From Williamsia serinedens (GTDB lineage Bacteria; Actinomycetota; Actinomycetes; Mycobacteriales; Mycobacteriaceae), in NCBI RefSeq assembly GCF_024171725.1, contig NZ_JAMTCG010000005.1, positions 248,001 through 312,000 of the forward strand: a stretch of DNA of 64,000 nucleotides. Reading direction: 5' to 3'. Each line of letters starts with the position of its first letter. Position 1 is the stretch's first letter. Positions 52,908 through 60,789 of this stretch are shown in pieces. The translations under genes were made by a program, and so were the position numbers. Below the pieces are notes generated by a model. The model was not told where the DNA came from. It ran no database searches and worked only from the letters and a program-made list of their open reading frames with translations.

Positions 52908-53660
52908 ATGTCTGTTGTCCGCCGTATCTCGGCAGCCCCCGTAGAGGTCCAGCGTCGGGTTCGTGATGCTCGCAGCACGCGCTGGGACTCTCACCGGACC
53001 GTGGTCAAAGCCGAACTGGTCGACGCCGCGATCCGTGCGATCGAGAAGTGCGGCGACGGCGTCAGCATGGACGACATCGCGGCGGAGGCGGGCGCCTCGA
53101 AGCCGAAGCTGTACCGACACTTCGGGGATCGAGCGGGCCTGTACTCCGCCATCGCCGCTCGCCTTGGATCGATGATCTGGGATTCGGCGCAATCGACACT
53201 GTTCGCCGACACGGAGGGAAGCTCCGTAGACGACTTGTTCCAGTCGTCGATCGCAGCTTATGTGGGACTGGTCGATGACCACCCCGTCCTGTTTCGCTTT
53301 CTCATGACGAACCACATGTTCGACGGTGCACAGTCAGCCGACGGAAACGCCGCGGAGCAGTTGCGCTCCGTGATGGACATAGTGTCCGGCGAGTTCGCAC
53401 GGAGTCTGCGGCGCGTGGGTGCGGACGAGTCTCTCGTGACCCTCGCCGTCGCATCCATCCTGGGAGCGGGCGTCTCCGCCACACGATGGTGGATCGATCA
53501 GGGTCGATCCGGATCAGTGAGCCGGTCACTCTTCGCCACCCACATCCTCGAGACCTCTTGGGGCATCATCGACGGCGCGGCTGCGTCAGTGGGTGTTCGT
53601 TTCCGTCGAGACGTGCCATTCGGGGATCCGGACTTCGCGCGTCCGCTAGCCGGTCTGTGA
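52908..53660 (+). CDS. TetR-family regulator
   Basis: A 250-residue regulator with an N-terminal extension of about 30 residues, then the TetR HTH (VDAAIRAIEKCGDGVSMDDIAAEAGASKPKLYRHFGDRAGLYSAI) and a ligand-binding helical domain. Closes the oxidation cluster and is likely its regulator. Its 3' end overlaps the convergent BtrH-like gene by 15 bp. Confidence 0.9.
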   Translation: MSVVRRISAAPVEVQRRVRDARSTRWDSHRTVVKAELVDAAIRAIEKCGDGVSMDDIAAEAGASKPKLYRHFGDRAGLYSAIAARLGSMIWDSAQSTLFADTEGSSVDDLFQSSIAAYVGLVDDHPVLFRFLMTNHMFDGAQSADGNAAEQLRSVMDIVSGEFARSLRRVGADESLVTLAVASILGAGVSATRWWIDQGRSGSVSRSLFATHILETSWGIIDGAAASVGVRFRRDVPFGDPDFARPLAGL

Positions 53661-54731
53661 TGTGTTCGGCTCACTTGCTTTGTCTGCAAGGCTCACTGCG
53701 GCCTTCTCTAGCGAATTTCTCAGAGTCTGTTCCGCTTCGGGCAGAGCCGCCACATGGGTGATCACGGATCGAAGTCGCTCAGACGCGTGCAAATCCCTAT
53801 GTACCGCCGCGCGCGCCACCGCAGTCCATGATGACGCCGCTCGATGGGCGTCGGACGCGAGGTCGGCGGTTGCCTGATCCCCTGTCAGGCGTGCGATCTC
53901 ATCGCATCCTTCCGCCAGCAGTCGGCGGAACAAACCGCCGCCGGTACCTGCCTTCTCGATGAACGCGCCGAGGCTGAACAGGTGCATCTCGAGTTCGTCG
54001 CCGGACAGGGTCTCCCAGCTGAGGACGTCAACGGCGAGAGCGCCGGCCGCGTCGAGGCCGTGCGAGCCCTGCTCTGCGGGGCCTGCGATCGTCGACCCGC
54101 TCGGAGTGCTCAAGCTTTCGGCGGATTGTGCGAACGCCTGTGCCGCCACCTCGTGAATCGAAGGAGGCGTCTGCGGCCAATCGATGTGAAACAGCGTGTG
54201 TCGGGTCGGCTCAGGGAAGGAGGTCGAGCGGCGCGCGCGTGCGAGTGCGTCCAGTGGGATGCGTTGAAGGTCTTGACGATCGTTGTCGGCGATGTATGCG
54301 ACGCCTTGTGCCCGATCGTAGCCGACCACCACGATGTCGTGGCGGCTCATGCGCAACTGGACCCGCAGATAGGGGAGTTCAGCGATCTCCGCCCAGACCA
54401 GTGCAGGGCGGCCTTGATCGATCTCGCCACGAAGGTTCTCCCAACCCTCGGCCGGGTCGTCGGTGGCGAGCACCTCTACGGTGCCGCCCAGACGGCGGGG
54501 GAGGTCGACCTCGAAACCAGGTCCTCGTCCGACCAAGTACACGGGTGGCATCAGCGCGTTTGATCGAATGTAGGTGAGGGAGAGGGCTCCGCCGAGGGCA
54601 AAGACGAGGCCCTCGTCGGGTGGTCCGTCGTAGCCGAGCCCGGTCCACTCCATCAGGTCTCGCATCGCACCGGACCCGCAGTGGCCACCCATGCGGTGCG
54701 GGTAGGGGTCGATCAACGAGGGGCCGGACAT
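53646..54731 (-). CDS. BtrH-like / DUF4872 protein
   Basis: A 361-residue protein with a BtrH-like cysteine-peptidase-fold N-terminus (GGHCGSGAMRDLMEW, nucleophile candidate Cys18; IVVVGYDRAQGVAYIADND) and a helical DUF4872-like C-terminus. BtrH in butirosin synthesis transfers an acyl group from a carrier protein to an amine. A similar acyl transfer is possible here but unproven. Last gene of the CYP153 operon, 2 bp after the transglutaminase-like gene. ATG 54731 was chosen because the family homology begins there; the longer frame overlaps the upstream gene. Confidence 0.75.
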   Translation of the reverse strand: MSGPSLIDPYPHRMGGHCGSGAMRDLMEWTGLGYDGPPDEGLVFALGGALSLTYIRSNALMPPVYLVGRGPGFEVDLPRRLGGTVEVLATDDPAEGWENLRGEIDQGRPALVWAEIAELPYLRVQLRMSRHDIVVVGYDRAQGVAYIADNDRQDLQRIPLDALARARRSTSFPEPTRHTLFHIDWPQTPPSIHEVAAQAFAQSAESLSTPSGSTIAGPAEQGSHGLDAAGALAVDVLSWETLSGDELEMHLFSLGAFIEKAGTGGGLFRRLLAEGCDEIARLTGDQATADLASDAHRAASSWTAVARAAVHRDLHASERLRSVITHVAALPEAEQTLRNSLEKAAVSLADKASEPNTSQTG

Positions 54732-54733
54732 CG

Positions 54734-55429
54734 TCACGAGTCTCCTGTGTTGGGGCGTGAATGAAATGCATCCTTCGGCAGTGCACGCCTCGCGAGTATC
54801 AGAGGGCCGTAGGCTTCTGTGAGGGCCGCAAGGATGTCGTCGAGAGGCAGGTCGTCGAACACACCTCTCTCGCGGACGTACTCCATGTGTGTGGAGCCGT
54901 CCGCGGAGTGAGCGTGGAGCAACGCGTCGCTGTCGCCGGTGAAGTCGATCGGGGCAACTCCGAACCGTGCGCACAGCTCCGAATTGAACGCGGGTGTCGC
55001 CTTGAGCCACCGGCCGTCGATGTAGACGTGGCTGTACCCGTGATAAACGAAGACGTCGGTTCCCATCAGCTCACGCAGTGTGCCCGTTTGTAGGTGGTTG
55101 CGGACGTCGGCGAAGCCGAGCCGCGCTGGGATACGCGCGGCGCGGAATGCGGCGGTGAGCACGACGGCCTTGGGGACGCAGTATCCACGTCCGGATTCGA
55201 TGATGTGGCTCGCCCGGTAGTGCTCCGGGTCGTCGGAGACGCTGTACGGGTCGTAGCGGATCTCGTCGCGCACCGCGGCGAACAGTCGGCGGGCCTTGTC
55301 CCGGTCGGTGTCCGCGGTGCCCACAGCCTCGCGAGTGAAGGTCCGAACGGTGGCGTGGTCTATGTCGAGAAAGCGCGAGCGCGCCAACGCCGCTGCCGGC
55401 CTGTTCGCGGTCATGGGGGAGGTGTTCAC
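54734..55429 (-). CDS. Transglutaminase-like cysteine protein
   Basis: A 231-residue transglutaminase-superfamily protein: Cys84 in ESGRGYCVPKA and His134 in YHGYSHVYIDGRW. The third catalytic position, normally Asp four residues after the Trp, is Thr145 (WLKATPAFN), so the classical triad seems incomplete. Family members act as peptidases or amide-forming enzymes. Function here unknown. ATGA overlap with the reductase gene upstream ties it to the CYP153 operon. Confidence 0.8.
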   Translation of the reverse strand: MNTSPMTANRPAAALARSRFLDIDHATVRTFTREAVGTADTDRDKARRLFAAVRDEIRYDPYSVSDDPEHYRASHIIESGRGYCVPKAVVLTAAFRAARIPARLGFADVRNHLQTGTLRELMGTDVFVYHGYSHVYIDGRWLKATPAFNSELCARFGVAPIDFTGDSDALLHAHSADGSTHMEYVRERGVFDDLPLDDILAALTEAYGPLILARRALPKDAFHSRPNTGDS

Positions 55430-56625
55430 GAGGTGGCTCCGATCAGTTCGGCCCTGTCGATCGACGAGCGCTGCGCGATCGCGCGCTTGGCAGTCATGAA
55501 GTCCTGGGGCCGGTTGATGCAGTCAGCCGCGATCAGTTCGCGGTCGCGGAAGTAGTAACAGGTGAAGCCGCGGTCGTGGGCGGGATCACCGCTGAGAAGT
55601 ACCTCGTCGTACCCGGTGTTCAGCCCGGCGATCTGCAGCTTCAAGTCGTACTGGTCGGACCAGAACCACGGCAGTGACGAGAGAGCCGAGTCGTTGCCGC
55701 AGATGGTGGCGGCCGCGACCTTGGCCTGCTCGGTGGCGGCTGCCACACATTCGAGACGGGCGCGACGGCCGTACCGCTCGATTGGGTGGCTGACGCAGTC
55801 GCCGGCCGCGAGGATGTCGGGGTCGCTGCTACGAGCGCGGTCGTCGACGAGGATGCCGTTGTCGACGTCGATGCCCGCAGCTGCTGCGAGCTCCGTGTTC
55901 GGAATGACGCCGACGCCGACGATGACCAGTTCAGCGGCCAGCGTCTCTCCGCCGGCGAGGACAACGCCGGCGACGCGTTCGTCGCCGCAGAACCCTTCGA
56001 CGATTGTGTCGGTCCGTACCTCAACACCTTTCTCGCGATGAATTCGCTCAAAGAATTCCGACACGACGGGCGCCGTGACACGTTCGAGTACGCGTCCTGC
56101 CGCCTCCAGGACGGTGACCTCGACACCCAGTGTTCGAAGCGAGGCCGCTGTCTCCAGGCCGATGTACCCGCCGCCGACGATGACGACCCGCGAACCCGGG
56201 ACCGCGGCGGCGCGGATGGCCTCGACGTCGGTAGCGGTGCGCAGATAGTGCACGCCCGGCAGGTCGGCACCGGGGACCGGCAGTGCGCGAGCTCGAGCGC
56301 CGGTGCACAGGGCCAACTTGGAGTAGGGCACCGCGTTGTTGTTGCCGAGAGTGACGGTTCGTTCTGCACGGTCGATCGAGGTCACGGTTGCGTCGACGAG
56401 TTGGATCCGTTGCTTGTCGTAGAACTGGTGGCTGCGGATCGCGACGTCGTCGAGATGGCAACCGCCAGCCAGGTATGCCTTGGACAGCGGTGGCCGCTGA
56501 TACGGCAGGCGGCCCTCGTCGCCGATCAGCAGGATGTCCCCAGCCCACTTCTCTTTGCGCAGATTGGCCGCCAGCTGTGCGCCGGCGTGGCTGGCGCCGA
56601 CGATCACGACCCGATCAGCGGTCAC
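55426..56625 (-). CDS. NAD(P)H-ferredoxin reductase (rhodocoxin/putidaredoxin reductase type)
   Basis: A 399-residue flavoprotein: FAD motif VGASHAGAQLAANLR, RPPLSKAYL, NAD motif VGGGYIGLETAASLR, and FAD-binding ILAAGDCVSHP. Passes electrons from NAD(P)H to the ferredoxin encoded at 58040 for the CYP153 enzyme. ATG 56625 overlaps the P450 stop (ATGA), so P450 and reductase are coupled. Confidence 0.93.
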   Translation of the reverse strand: MTADRVVIVGASHAGAQLAANLRKEKWAGDILLIGDEGRLPYQRPPLSKAYLAGGCHLDDVAIRSHQFYDKQRIQLVDATVTSIDRAERTVTLGNNNAVPYSKLALCTGARARALPVPGADLPGVHYLRTATDVEAIRAAAVPGSRVVIVGGGYIGLETAASLRTLGVEVTVLEAAGRVLERVTAPVVSEFFERIHREKGVEVRTDTIVEGFCGDERVAGVVLAGGETLAAELVIVGVGVIPNTELAAAAGIDVDNGILVDDRARSSDPDILAAGDCVSHPIERYGRRARLECVAAATEQAKVAAATICGNDSALSSLPWFWSDQYDLKLQIAGLNTGYDEVLLSGDPAHDRGFTCYYFRDRELIAADCINRPQDFMTAKRAIAQRSSIDRAELIGATS

Positions 56626-58013
56626 TTCTCCTGCTTGGGGGTCAGACGGACCATCATCTTGCTGATCCCGCGAACGAAGTTGGACTGCACGTACTCTGGA
56701 TCACCGACCACCTCGATGTCGTCGAAGCGCTCGAGGAGTTCTTCCCAGAGAATGCGTAACTGCAATTCGGCCAGTCGGTTTCCCATGCAACGGTGCACGC
56801 CGAAACCGAACGCGATGTGGTTGCGTGCGTTGGATCGATCGATGATGAGCTCGTCCGGGCGGTCAAACACCCGCTCGTCGCGGTTGCCGGAGGCGTACCA
56901 CATGACGACTTTGTCGCCTGCGCGGATGAACTGACCGTTGAGCATCACGTCCTTCTTGGCGACCCGGCGCATGTATGCCAGCGGGGTTTGCCACCGGATG
57001 ATCTCCGACACGGCATTGGGGATCAGATCCGGGTTGGCTTTGAGTTTCTCGAACTGCTCGGGAAACTCGTTGAGAGCCAGCACTCCGCCGCTCATCGAGT
57101 TGCGGGTGGTGTCGTTGCCGCCGACGATCAGCAGCACGAGGTTCCCGAGGAACTCCATGGGGCTGTCGTCGAGAAGGTTGTTGGTGTCATCGTTGCTCTG
57201 CAGCATGGTGATGAGGTCGAAACCGGGCTCTTCGCCTGCCGCGGTCCGAGCGGCCTTGTCTCGCCACAACGCACTCAAGCCCTGTGCCATCGCGACCATC
57301 TCGCGAAAAACCTTGTCGTTGTCCGATGGTCCGCCGTTGGCCTGCTCCATCGACGTGGCCAGATCCGACCACTGGACGAGTTTGTGGCGCTGCTCGTAGG
57401 GGTAGTCGAGCAACGTCGCGAGCATCCGCGCGGTCAGTTCAACCGACACGGTCTGGACCCAGTCGAACGGTTCGTCGAGCGGTAGCTCGTCGAGGACCTC
57501 CCGGACGCGGGAGCGGATGAGGCCCTCCATCTCGCGCAGGTTCTTCGGTGCGACGACTCCCTGGACGGCGGCGCGCTGCTTGTCGTGCCGCGGCGGGTCC
57601 ATGGCGATGAACATTGCGATGTCCATGAATCGGGGCGGCCGACCGATGATGATGAACGGTTCGGCGGAGAACGCGTCGTGGTTCTTGTCGACAGCGATGA
57701 TGTCGGCATGTCGAGTGACCGACCAGAACGGTCCGAAGGGACTGCGGGGCTGGAAGTGAACGGGCGCCTCATTGCGCACCCGCTCGAAGTAGGACCGCCA
57801 CATGCCCTGTCGGTAGAGAAATGGGTTGCTCAGATCGATGTCGGTGAGTTCGACGTCCTCGACCGGCGGGATGGGGGTCTCGGTGAAGATCTTCTTGCCG
57901 TCGGTTCGAGTGACGATCCGGCGGGTCTTGTCATAGACGTGGGCGCCACGGATCTGTAGATCGATCGGGATCATGGACTGCGCTTTGTCGGCGAGGGCAG
58001 TTGCGATGCTCAT
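56622..58013 (-). CDS. Cytochrome P450, CYP153 family (alkane omega-hydroxylase)
   Basis: A 463-residue soluble P450. I-helix GGNDTTRNS (298-306), ExxR at 337-340, heme Cys409 in FGFGVHRCMGNRLAELQL. Stretches such as FGPFWSVTRHADI, MFIAMDPPRHDKQR, GNLVLLIVGGNDTTRNSMSG and VSEIIRWQTPLAYMRR are characteristic of CYP153, bacterial terminal alkane hydroxylases. The N-terminus is about 45 residues longer than in CYP153A6. Flanked by ferredoxin and reductase genes of one operon and a divergent AraC regulator, the usual CYP153 setting. Confidence 0.92.
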   Translation of the reverse strand: MSIATALADKAQSMIPIDLQIRGAHVYDKTRRIVTRTDGKKIFTETPIPPVEDVELTDIDLSNPFLYRQGMWRSYFERVRNEAPVHFQPRSPFGPFWSVTRHADIIAVDKNHDAFSAEPFIIIGRPPRFMDIAMFIAMDPPRHDKQRAAVQGVVAPKNLREMEGLIRSRVREVLDELPLDEPFDWVQTVSVELTARMLATLLDYPYEQRHKLVQWSDLATSMEQANGGPSDNDKVFREMVAMAQGLSALWRDKAARTAAGEEPGFDLITMLQSNDDTNNLLDDSPMEFLGNLVLLIVGGNDTTRNSMSGGVLALNEFPEQFEKLKANPDLIPNAVSEIIRWQTPLAYMRRVAKKDVMLNGQFIRAGDKVVMWYASGNRDERVFDRPDELIIDRSNARNHIAFGFGVHRCMGNRLAELQLRILWEELLERFDDIEVVGDPEYVQSNFVRGISKMMVRLTPKQEK

Positions 58014-58039
58014 AGACGTTGCTCTTTCGCTCTAGCCGT

Positions 58040-58360
58040 TCACAACTGGAACTCGGGAAGGCGAACGGTCAGACCGTCCCACTCGTTGCTGGCGGTCATC
58101 TGACAGGCCAGTCGCGAATTGGCTTCACGCTCGGGATGCATGCTCAACATGCCTTCTTCGACGTCTGTGCTGTGGCCGACGGTGTCGATCCACGCGCTGT
58201 CGACGACGACGTGGCACGTTCCGCATGCCGCCTCACCGCCGCAGTCGCCATCGATGCCCGGTATCGCCTCGTCGACTGCGATCTGCATCAGTGACCTGCC
58301 GGGGGTCACCGGCGCGGGGTAGTCCTCGCCGTCGTGGGTCACGTAAGTGATCGTGGCCAT
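58040..58360 (-). CDS. 2Fe-2S ferredoxin (adrenodoxin/putidaredoxin type)
   Basis: A 106-residue ferredoxin with cluster ligands Cys40, Cys46, Cys49 and Cys86 (DGDCGGEAACGTCH, SRLACQM), the CX5CX2CX36C pattern of P450-serving ferredoxins. First gene of the operon, 26 bp before CYP153, with AGGAGG upstream of ATG 58360. The order ferredoxin - P450 - reductase is less common than P450 - ferredoxin - reductase. Confidence 0.94.
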   Translation of the reverse strand: MATITYVTHDGEDYPAPVTPGRSLMQIAVDEAIPGIDGDCGGEAACGTCHVVVDSAWIDTVGHSTDVEEGMLSMHPEREANSRLACQMTASNEWDGLTVRLPEFQL

Positions 58361-58446
58361 GGCCACCTCCTGATTCGTGGGTCGTGGAAGTGAGTGTGCG
58401 CGCGGCGGATGTGCCTGATCCAGGCTCGGACGTCGCGATGTCTTGT

Positions 58447-58452
58447 TAATTT
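58447..58452 (+). promoter_or_regulatory. Probable -10 box of the AraC gene
   Basis: TAATTT fits TANNNT and ends 7 nt before GTG 58460. It supports a leaderless start there and leaves 99 bp for the divergent ferredoxin promoter. Confidence 0.5.
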
Positions 58453-58459
58453 GGCTCAT

Positions 58460-59485
58460 GTGAGCCTTGTCGAGTTGGGGATGCCGCCGCTGGCGTTCGC
58501 GCAGCTCGTCGACAGCGGTGCCCTGGGCGCGGCGGAGACGCGGGCGTTCGGACGCATCATGGCCCGCGAGGGCGTCGATCTCGCGGCCGTCATTGCGCGA
58601 CAGGGCCAGGTACCTGTCCGGTGGTTTCACGAGGTGTATCCGGCGATGGACGCTCAGCAGGGGTTCCGGTTGGGTGTGGCGTTCGCCGAGCACGCCCAGC
58701 TGACCTCGTTCGGTCCCCTGAGTTTGCCGCTGGTCAGTGCGGGTTCCGTCGTCGAAGTTGTTCAACTGCTTCAGTTCTTGCCCCTGATATCGACCGCGTT
58801 GAGCACCGAGTTCCAGCACGGAGAGTCTGGACTGACGATCGCTCTGGCCGGGCGCACCGACAGCGCCGGCACCGATTGTTTCGCCGTTACCTACGGTGGT
58901 CTGGCTGTCCTGCGGTTGGTGGACATGCTCGCCGGTGCCGTCCCTTCCGTGGAGCTTCATCTGACGTGCCAGGCGCCGTCTGACCCGATCGTCGTGGGTG
59001 AGGTCGGCCATCGGATCGTTTTCGACGCGCCTGCGGCGTTCGTGCACATACCGGCTGCTGTGCTCCACGACGTGTGCCGTTTCTCCGACCCTGTGGCCTA
59101 CCGGATCGGTATCGCCGAGCTTCGACGCGTCTACGAACAGCGCAGGCCCAGTTCCTACACGCAGCTGGTCCGCGCACAATTCGACGCCGATCCTGCGCGC
59201 GCTGACGGCACTCGTATCGCGGCGGAGCTCTCGACATCGGTGAGCACACTCAAGCGGCGCCTGCACGCCGAGGGCACCACCCTGCGCCGCCTGCGGCAGC
59301 AGTTTGTTCAAGAACGAGCGACAGCGCGACTGCTGGATCCTGGCATCGGTGTGGGCGAGATAGCCGCAGAACTGGGGTACTCCGACGTCGCCAGTTTCTC
59401 TCATGCGTTTACACGGTGGGTCGGGTGCTCCCCGACTCAGTTCCGCCGCGCACCGGGGAATCAGCAGGCAGCGCCGGGCACCTGA
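58460..59485 (+). CDS. AraC-family transcriptional regulator
   Basis: A 341-residue regulator with an arabinose-binding-type N-terminal domain (LVDSGALGAAETRAFGRIMAREGVDL) and C-terminal double HTH (IAAELSTSVSTLKRRLHAEG and GVGEIAAELGYSDVASFSHAFTRWVGCSP). Divergent from the CYP153 operon. AraC activators of this type, such as CypR of Dietzia, control CYP153 genes, so this is the likely activator. GTG 58460 was chosen because the longer frame from 58394 adds 22 Cys/Arg-rich residues and would leave only 33 bp for the divergent promoter. Confidence 0.87.
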   Translation: MSLVELGMPPLAFAQLVDSGALGAAETRAFGRIMAREGVDLAAVIARQGQVPVRWFHEVYPAMDAQQGFRLGVAFAEHAQLTSFGPLSLPLVSAGSVVEVVQLLQFLPLISTALSTEFQHGESGLTIALAGRTDSAGTDCFAVTYGGLAVLRLVDMLAGAVPSVELHLTCQAPSDPIVVGEVGHRIVFDAPAAFVHIPAAVLHDVCRFSDPVAYRIGIAELRRVYEQRRPSSYTQLVRAQFDADPARADGTRIAAELSTSVSTLKRRLHAEGTTLRRLRQQFVQERATARLLDPGIGVGEIAAELGYSDVASFSHAFTRWVGCSPTQFRRAPGNQQAAPGT

Positions 59486-59490
59486 GCAGG

Positions 59491-59967
59491 TCAGTCCGCG
59501 CGGAGGAAATTAACGAAAAAGGTGTCCACCGTGGAGGTGTCGGCGTAGCGCGCGAAGTGCGTGAGGTCGACTTTCACGAACTCGCCGGTGGCGGAGAAGT
59601 AGGTCTCGCCCTCCACGGTCCCGCTCGCCCCGATGTGCAGGATGTGATCGACGTCCTCGTCGATCCACGCCGTGAGGCGTACTGGCAGGTGCAGGGGCAC
59701 CGGTCGGCGGTACTTGACGGTCAACGTGCGCGTGACGGCCGGGGTGCCGGCGATCCACAGCGTGAATCCCATGATGTCGTCGCACGCGGCCGAGATGGCC
59801 CCTCCGTGCGCCAGGCCGGGTCCACCAGCATGCTTTTCGGTGAAGGAGTGATCGGCGAAAACTCGGTCCTCGTCGCGGTAGACCTCGAGCTGCAGGCCGC
59901 TGGCATTGTCCGGCCCGCAGCCCATGCACGATGGGGAGTGCGCGGGCAGTCTGGCGGGTGCTGACAT
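59491..59967 (-). CDS. PaaI-family hotdog thioesterase
   Basis: A 158-residue hotdog-fold protein: PSCMGCGPDNASGLQLEVY, GGPGLAHGGAISAACDDIMGF with the catalytic region, and VKYRRPVPLHLPVRLTAWID. Probable acyl-CoA thioesterase. Divergent from a TetR gene, with a 19-bp palindrome between, so likely repressed by that TetR. ATG 59967 has GAGGACTG upstream. Second thioesterase of this type in the window. Confidence 0.85.
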   Translation of the reverse strand: MSAPARLPAHSPSCMGCGPDNASGLQLEVYRDEDRVFADHSFTEKHAGGPGLAHGGAISAACDDIMGFTLWIAGTPAVTRTLTVKYRRPVPLHLPVRLTAWIDEDVDHILHIGASGTVEGETYFSATGEFVKVDLTHFARYADTSTVDTFFVNFLRAD

Positions 59968-59993
59968 CACAGTCCTCGAATCGATGCTCGTGC

Positions 59994-60012
59994 CGGTAGC
60001 GGACCGCTACCG
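59994..60012. promoter_or_regulatory. TetR operator palindrome (site 1)
   Basis: CGGTAGCGG-A-CCGCTACCG is a perfect 9-bp inverted repeat with 1-nt centre, followed by a further TACCG-A-CGGTA element up to 60018. It sits between the divergent thioesterase and TetR starts. A related sequence recurs upstream of the MmpL gene at 60742. Confidence 0.75.
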
Positions 60013-60069
60013 ACGGTATCGTTGGCAGAATGCCACATCTGTGGTGGACCAACAGCGAGGAGAGCGCGG

Positions 60070-60678
60070 GTGGCGGTGAGCATCGATGGCCTCGACGACG
60101 TCGATCCGCGGCGGGTTCGGTCCCGAAACCGGCTACTCGACGCCACGGCGGTGTTGCTGCGCAGCGGGGGAGTGGAGGCTGTGACCGTCGAGGCGGTCAC
60201 CAGCGTGTCGCGGGTTGCCCGCACAACCCTCTATCGGCACTTCGGCAGTACCACCGATCTGGTGGCCGCCGCCTTCGAGCGTTTGCTGCCCCAGGCCGAT
60301 GGCCACGAACTGTCGGGCTCGGTGCGCGAGGACCTGATCCGGTTGATGGACCGTCAGGCGGCCGTGATCGAACAGGCACCGCTACAGGTCACCACGGTCG
60401 CGTGGTTGGCGATGGTGCCTGAACGGGCCGGCGAGCAGAGCAACGCCCTTGCCCCACTGCGTGCGCGGGTGGTCGATCACTACCGCGAACCGTTCGACCG
60501 AGTACTCACCAGCGCCAGTGCCGTCGACGAACTCGACGATTTCGACCTCACTCTGGCCATCACCCAGCTCGTCGGGCCACTGATCTTCGCCAAACTCACC
60601 GGGATCCGGGCCGTCGACGCCGATGACCGCCGCCGCATCGTCGACGACTTCCTGACGGCGCATCGCCGCCTGCCCTGA
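60070..60678 (+). CDS. TetR-family regulator
   Basis: A 202-residue regulator: HTH NRLLDATAVLLRSGGVEAVTVEAVTSVSRVARTTLYRHFGSTTDLVAAAF, then a C-terminal domain (IEQAPLQVTTVAWLAM, ITQLVGPLIFAKLTG). GTG 60070 has CGAGGAGAG 7 nt upstream and was chosen over the TTG at 60022. Palindromic sites at 59994 and 60742 suggest that it represses itself, the thioesterase and the following MmpL gene. Confidence 0.88.
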   Translation: MAVSIDGLDDVDPRRVRSRNRLLDATAVLLRSGGVEAVTVEAVTSVSRVARTTLYRHFGSTTDLVAAAFERLLPQADGHELSGSVREDLIRLMDRQAAVIEQAPLQVTTVAWLAMVPERAGEQSNALAPLRARVVDHYREPFDRVLTSASAVDELDDFDLTLAITQLVGPLIFAKLTGIRAVDADDRRRIVDDFLTAHRRLP

Positions 60679-60731
60679 CCGCTCGAACAATCCACGCCCA
60701 GTCCGAAGACGAGCGATCGCCGCACGGTTTT

Positions 60732-60758
60732 CGCTACATCCTGTAGCGTACCGATCCA
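60732..60758. promoter_or_regulatory. Second TetR operator upstream of mmpL (site 2)
   Basis: 60742-60758 (TGTAGCGTACCGATCCA) matches the core of site 1 (GGTAGCGGACCGCTACC) at 12 of 17 positions. It overlaps a perfect CGCTACA-TCC-TGTAGCG palindrome at 60732-60748. It lies 32 bp before the MmpL start. Confidence 0.55.
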
Positions 60759-60789
60759 GCTAGTTCCGTTTCCGGCAGGAGTGGTGTTG

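Noticed and set aside
58394-58459. Longer AraC start at 58394
   Set aside because: It adds Cys/Arg-rich residues and leaves only 33 bp for the divergent CYP153 promoter; the TAATTT box supports 58460.
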